From positions 1 to 7,456 of the forward strand of contig JAFLTK010000275.1 in NCBI GenBank assembly GCA_022511505.1: a stretch of DNA of 7,456 nucleotides, written 5' to 3'. The first letter of the stretch is position 1, and each line of letters begins with the position of its first letter. Positions 6,118 through 7,456 of the stretch are shown here, one piece after another. The translations under genes were made by a program, and so were the position numbers. The notes below the pieces were generated by a model. The model was not told the origin of the DNA, searched no databases, and worked only from the letters and a program-made list of their open reading frames with translations. This DNA is from Muribaculaceae bacterium. GTDB taxonomy: Bacteria > Bacteroidota > Bacteroidia > Bacteroidales > Muribaculaceae.

Positions 6118-6498
6118 ATGGCAAAGAAATCAGCAATTTCAGGTGAATACATCATCACCGTTGAAGATTCGGGCACCGTTCGCGTGTGCAAAATCTTCGA
6201 CAACGTGAAAGGGTCACTGCGTGAATGTGCTCAGACTGTAGGATTTGAGTATGACCCGAACTGGACAACCCAACAATTCGGTTCTAAACTCATCAAAGAG
6301 TATGGCGATGGAAAAATCGCTGAAATCGGTGAATACACCATCACAAAACGCGACACAGGCTCAATCGAGTCCTATCGTGTGTATGACAACACCAAGGGTG
6401 CTCTCAGAGAGATAGCCGAATCTATCGGTTTTGAATATGACCCCAAATGGACAACTCGCCAGTTTGGGAGCAAACTTGTTGATGAAATCGACAAATAA
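6118..6498 (+). CDS. Small protein of two tandem 53-residue modules, unknown function
   Basis: The product is 126 residues from ATG 6118. Residues 9-61 and 71-123 are two copies of one module with a 62-residue period. Each has a strand GEYxITxxDxG, a DNxKGxLRE helix with Ala at +2, an xxGFEYDPxWTTxQFGSKL motif, and an acidic/basic end. The copies differ at many silent and conservative positions, so the duplication is old and both halves are under constraint. A strand-rich start, a helix beginning KGxLRE, and an aromatic, basic WTTxQFG patch would suit a small alpha/beta binding module. No catalytic residues stand out, and there is no signal peptide. I do not recognise a named family. The neighbours are a nuclease-like protein (5 bases upstream) and a basic repeat protein (14 bases downstream), so a nucleic-acid or partner-binding role is a guess. 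Confidence 0.8.
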   Translation: MAKKSAISGEYIITVEDSGTVRVCKIFDNVKGSLRECAQTVGFEYDPNWTTQQFGSKLIKEYGDGKIAEIGEYTITKRDTGSIESYRVYDNTKGALREIAESIGFEYDPKWTTRQFGSKLVDEIDK

Positions 6499-6512
6499 AT
6501 ACAATATATTTT

Positions 6513-6767
6513 ATGGCAGTAAAAAAGACAGCGTCGGGAAAGGTCGACAAGCGCACCAAGGAAGGTAAAGAAATTGCCGCCCGAATGGCAAAAGCCCGCG
6601 CATCGAGAGCAGGTGCGGCAAAGAAGACTCAATCAACACTCAAGCGAACCAAGAACGGGAAGGTTGACAAACGCACCAAAGAGGGCAAGGCTATATGCGA
6701 ACGTATGGCCAAAGCCCGTAAAGCGCAGAACTCTCTTGTAAACCGTTTAAAACGTTTATTCAAATGA
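6513..6767 (+). CDS. Small, highly basic two-repeat protein, probably nucleic-acid binding
   Basis: The product is 84 residues from ATG 6513, with about a third Lys or Arg. A 24-residue motif occurs twice, at 6-29 and 46-69 (period 40): T-x2-GKVDKRTKEGK-x-I-x2-RMAKAR, joined by an Ala/Lys-rich linker (RAGAAKKTQSTLK). The end (LVNRLKRLFK) is an amphipathic basic tail. The GKVDKRTKEGK core is identical in both copies. The composition resembles bacterial histone-H1-like or nucleoid proteins, but the repeat is not the classic KAAxK type, and I do not recognise a family. Non-specific DNA or RNA binding is inferred from charge alone. It overlaps the next gene by ATGA (6764-6767), so translation is probably coupled and the products may be made in fixed ratio; the next protein is acidic, which would suit a complementary pair. 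Confidence 0.8.
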   Translation: MAVKKTASGKVDKRTKEGKEIAARMAKARASRAGAAKKTQSTLKRTKNGKVDKRTKEGKAICERMAKARKAQNSLVNRLKRLFK

Positions 6768-7192
6768 TAACAAAACCAAATACCATAGCGTCCTTGTTGG
6801 CAGCCGCCATTTGGGCTGACGGCGAATACAGCGAAGTAGAACGTATCACCGCCGATGAAATCGCAGAAGCATTTGAAATCCCTGAAAAGGATTTTCAAAA
6901 ATATATGACAGCCGCTATTGTGGAGGTCCAGAATCTTTCACCCGAAGCGGCAACGACCTATGCAGTCAAACATGCCGAGAAAGTTGACTCTGATGAGACA
7001 GGCGAAGTCTATCAAGCGCTTATGCAAATGGTGCTTTGTGACGGAGTGTTGACAGCCGGCGAGGTATACAACCTGCTCGCTTTGGCCGAGGCCTTGGATA
7101 TTGACCGTGAAACAGCGATTCTCTTGTTGTGTGATATGGTTAAAACCGAGCCCGACCTCAAAGTCTCGTTTGAGGAAGACGATAATGAATAA
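6764..7192 (+). CDS. TerB-like acidic helical protein
   Basis: The product is 142 residues, predicted all-helical and acidic, ending in FEEDDNE. Two DG...E motifs, ADGEYSEVE (18-26) at the end of the first helix and CDGVLTAGE (92-100) in the second half, give the pseudo-twofold layout of TerB domains, where the acidic residues bind metal. The second half (ALMQMVLCDGVL, NLLALAEAL) is the more TerB-like. TerB domains occur in tellurite-resistance and broader Ter-type stress systems and are often fused or linked to nucleases and other effector genes. No membrane segment is seen. The start overlaps the stop of the basic protein by 4 bases. With a nuclease-like gene in the same operon, a Ter-linked stress or defence role is plausible but unproven. 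The family call is by motif only; other EF-like helical bundles could look similar. Confidence 0.65.
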   Translation: MITKPNTIASLLAAAIWADGEYSEVERITADEIAEAFEIPEKDFQKYMTAAIVEVQNLSPEAATTYAVKHAEKVDSDETGEVYQALMQMVLCDGVLTAGEVYNLLALAEALDIDRETAILLLCDMVKTEPDLKVSFEEDDNE

Positions 7193-7212
7193 TCAATAAT
7201 TATAACGACTGA

Positions 7213-7456
7213 ATGGCAAATAAAATAAGGGTTTACGGTAAAGCCCAAAACCGCACGTCGCTTGGTATCATGCATGCCTATATGGTGATGTATCCCCACG
7301 CTACAATTGAAGACCTTCGCAAAGCGTTTCCAAATGAATTAGCCCCGGATAACGGCACCGGACAAATTTTTATCTTTGCCGATCAAAAGGGCACCACCGC
7401 TAATTGGGATGGTTATTTCAAATCTGATGACGAATTGCTGACGACAGGCGACGGAA
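7213..7456 (+). CDS. Unrecognised protein, N-terminal 81 codons (runs off the window)
   Basis: ATG 7213 lies 20 bases after the TerB-like stop and reads open to the window end. The visible part begins MANKIRVYGKAQNRTSLG and continues with a helix (about 17-25), a basic/acidic segment IEDLRKAFPNELAPD, a strand QIFIFADQKG, and an aromatic/acidic stretch ANWDGYFKSDDELLTTGDG. The pattern suggests a small soluble alpha/beta protein. No signal peptide or catalytic motif is seen. I do not recognise a family. The spacing and strand place it in the same operon as the four genes before it. The stop, full length and any further domains lie outside the window. Confidence 0.75.
   Translation, partial: MANKIRVYGKAQNRTSLGIMHAYMVMYPHATIEDLRKAFPNELAPDNGTGQIFIFADQKGTTANWDGYFKSDDELLTTGDG

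Overview
The window comes from a Bacteroidota genome, most likely order Bacteroidales (a Muribaculaceae-like gut lineage fits, but the family cannot be settled here). The evidence is a UvrA of the Bacteroidales type, a DUF2027+Smr protein, an EFR1-type flavodoxin/ferredoxin fusion, weak or absent Shine-Dalgarno sites before most genes, and an exact Bacteroidota promoter (TTTG, 19 bases, TAnnTTTG) at 5025-5056. All supported genes are on the + strand.

Region 1 (1-4860) is ordinary chromosomal sequence: the 3' end of a DMT/DUF486-type membrane protein gene, a small terminator-like hairpin, then a compact cluster of uvrA (nucleotide excision repair), a DUF2027+Smr protein (25-base gap) and an EFR1-like iron-sulfur flavoprotein (4-base ATGA overlap). 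The cluster ends at a weak hairpin with a T-rich tail (4946-4991).

Region 2 (4861-5434, 574 bases) has no convincing protein gene. Bases 4861-4945 hold nothing I can name. After the terminator come a 9-base direct repeat, the promoter, and about 310 bases rich in long complementary segments. These include perfect helices of 11, 10 and 9 bp, two of which would form a pseudoknot, and a possible loop-loop contact. The stretch ends with a GC-rich closing arm and seven Ts. I read it as an undescribed structured RNA, either free-standing or an attenuating leader of the genes that follow. A 39-codon Trp-rich frame lies inside it.

Region 3 (5435-7456, continuing off the end) is a tight accessory operon: a PD-(D/E)XK nuclease-like protein with a GTG start, a small protein made of two copies of a 53-residue module, a very basic protein made of two copies of a 24-residue Lys/Arg motif, a TerB-like acidic helical protein, and the start of a fifth gene I do not recognise. 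Gaps are 5, 14, -4 and 20 bases, so the genes are probably co-transcribed. The promoter at 5025-5056 is the only clear one upstream, so the genes may depend on read-through past the RNA's terminator. Nuclease-like, basic nucleic-acid-binding-like and TerB-like proteins together suggest a stress or defence function. That is inference; no gene here has a function I can assign with certainty.
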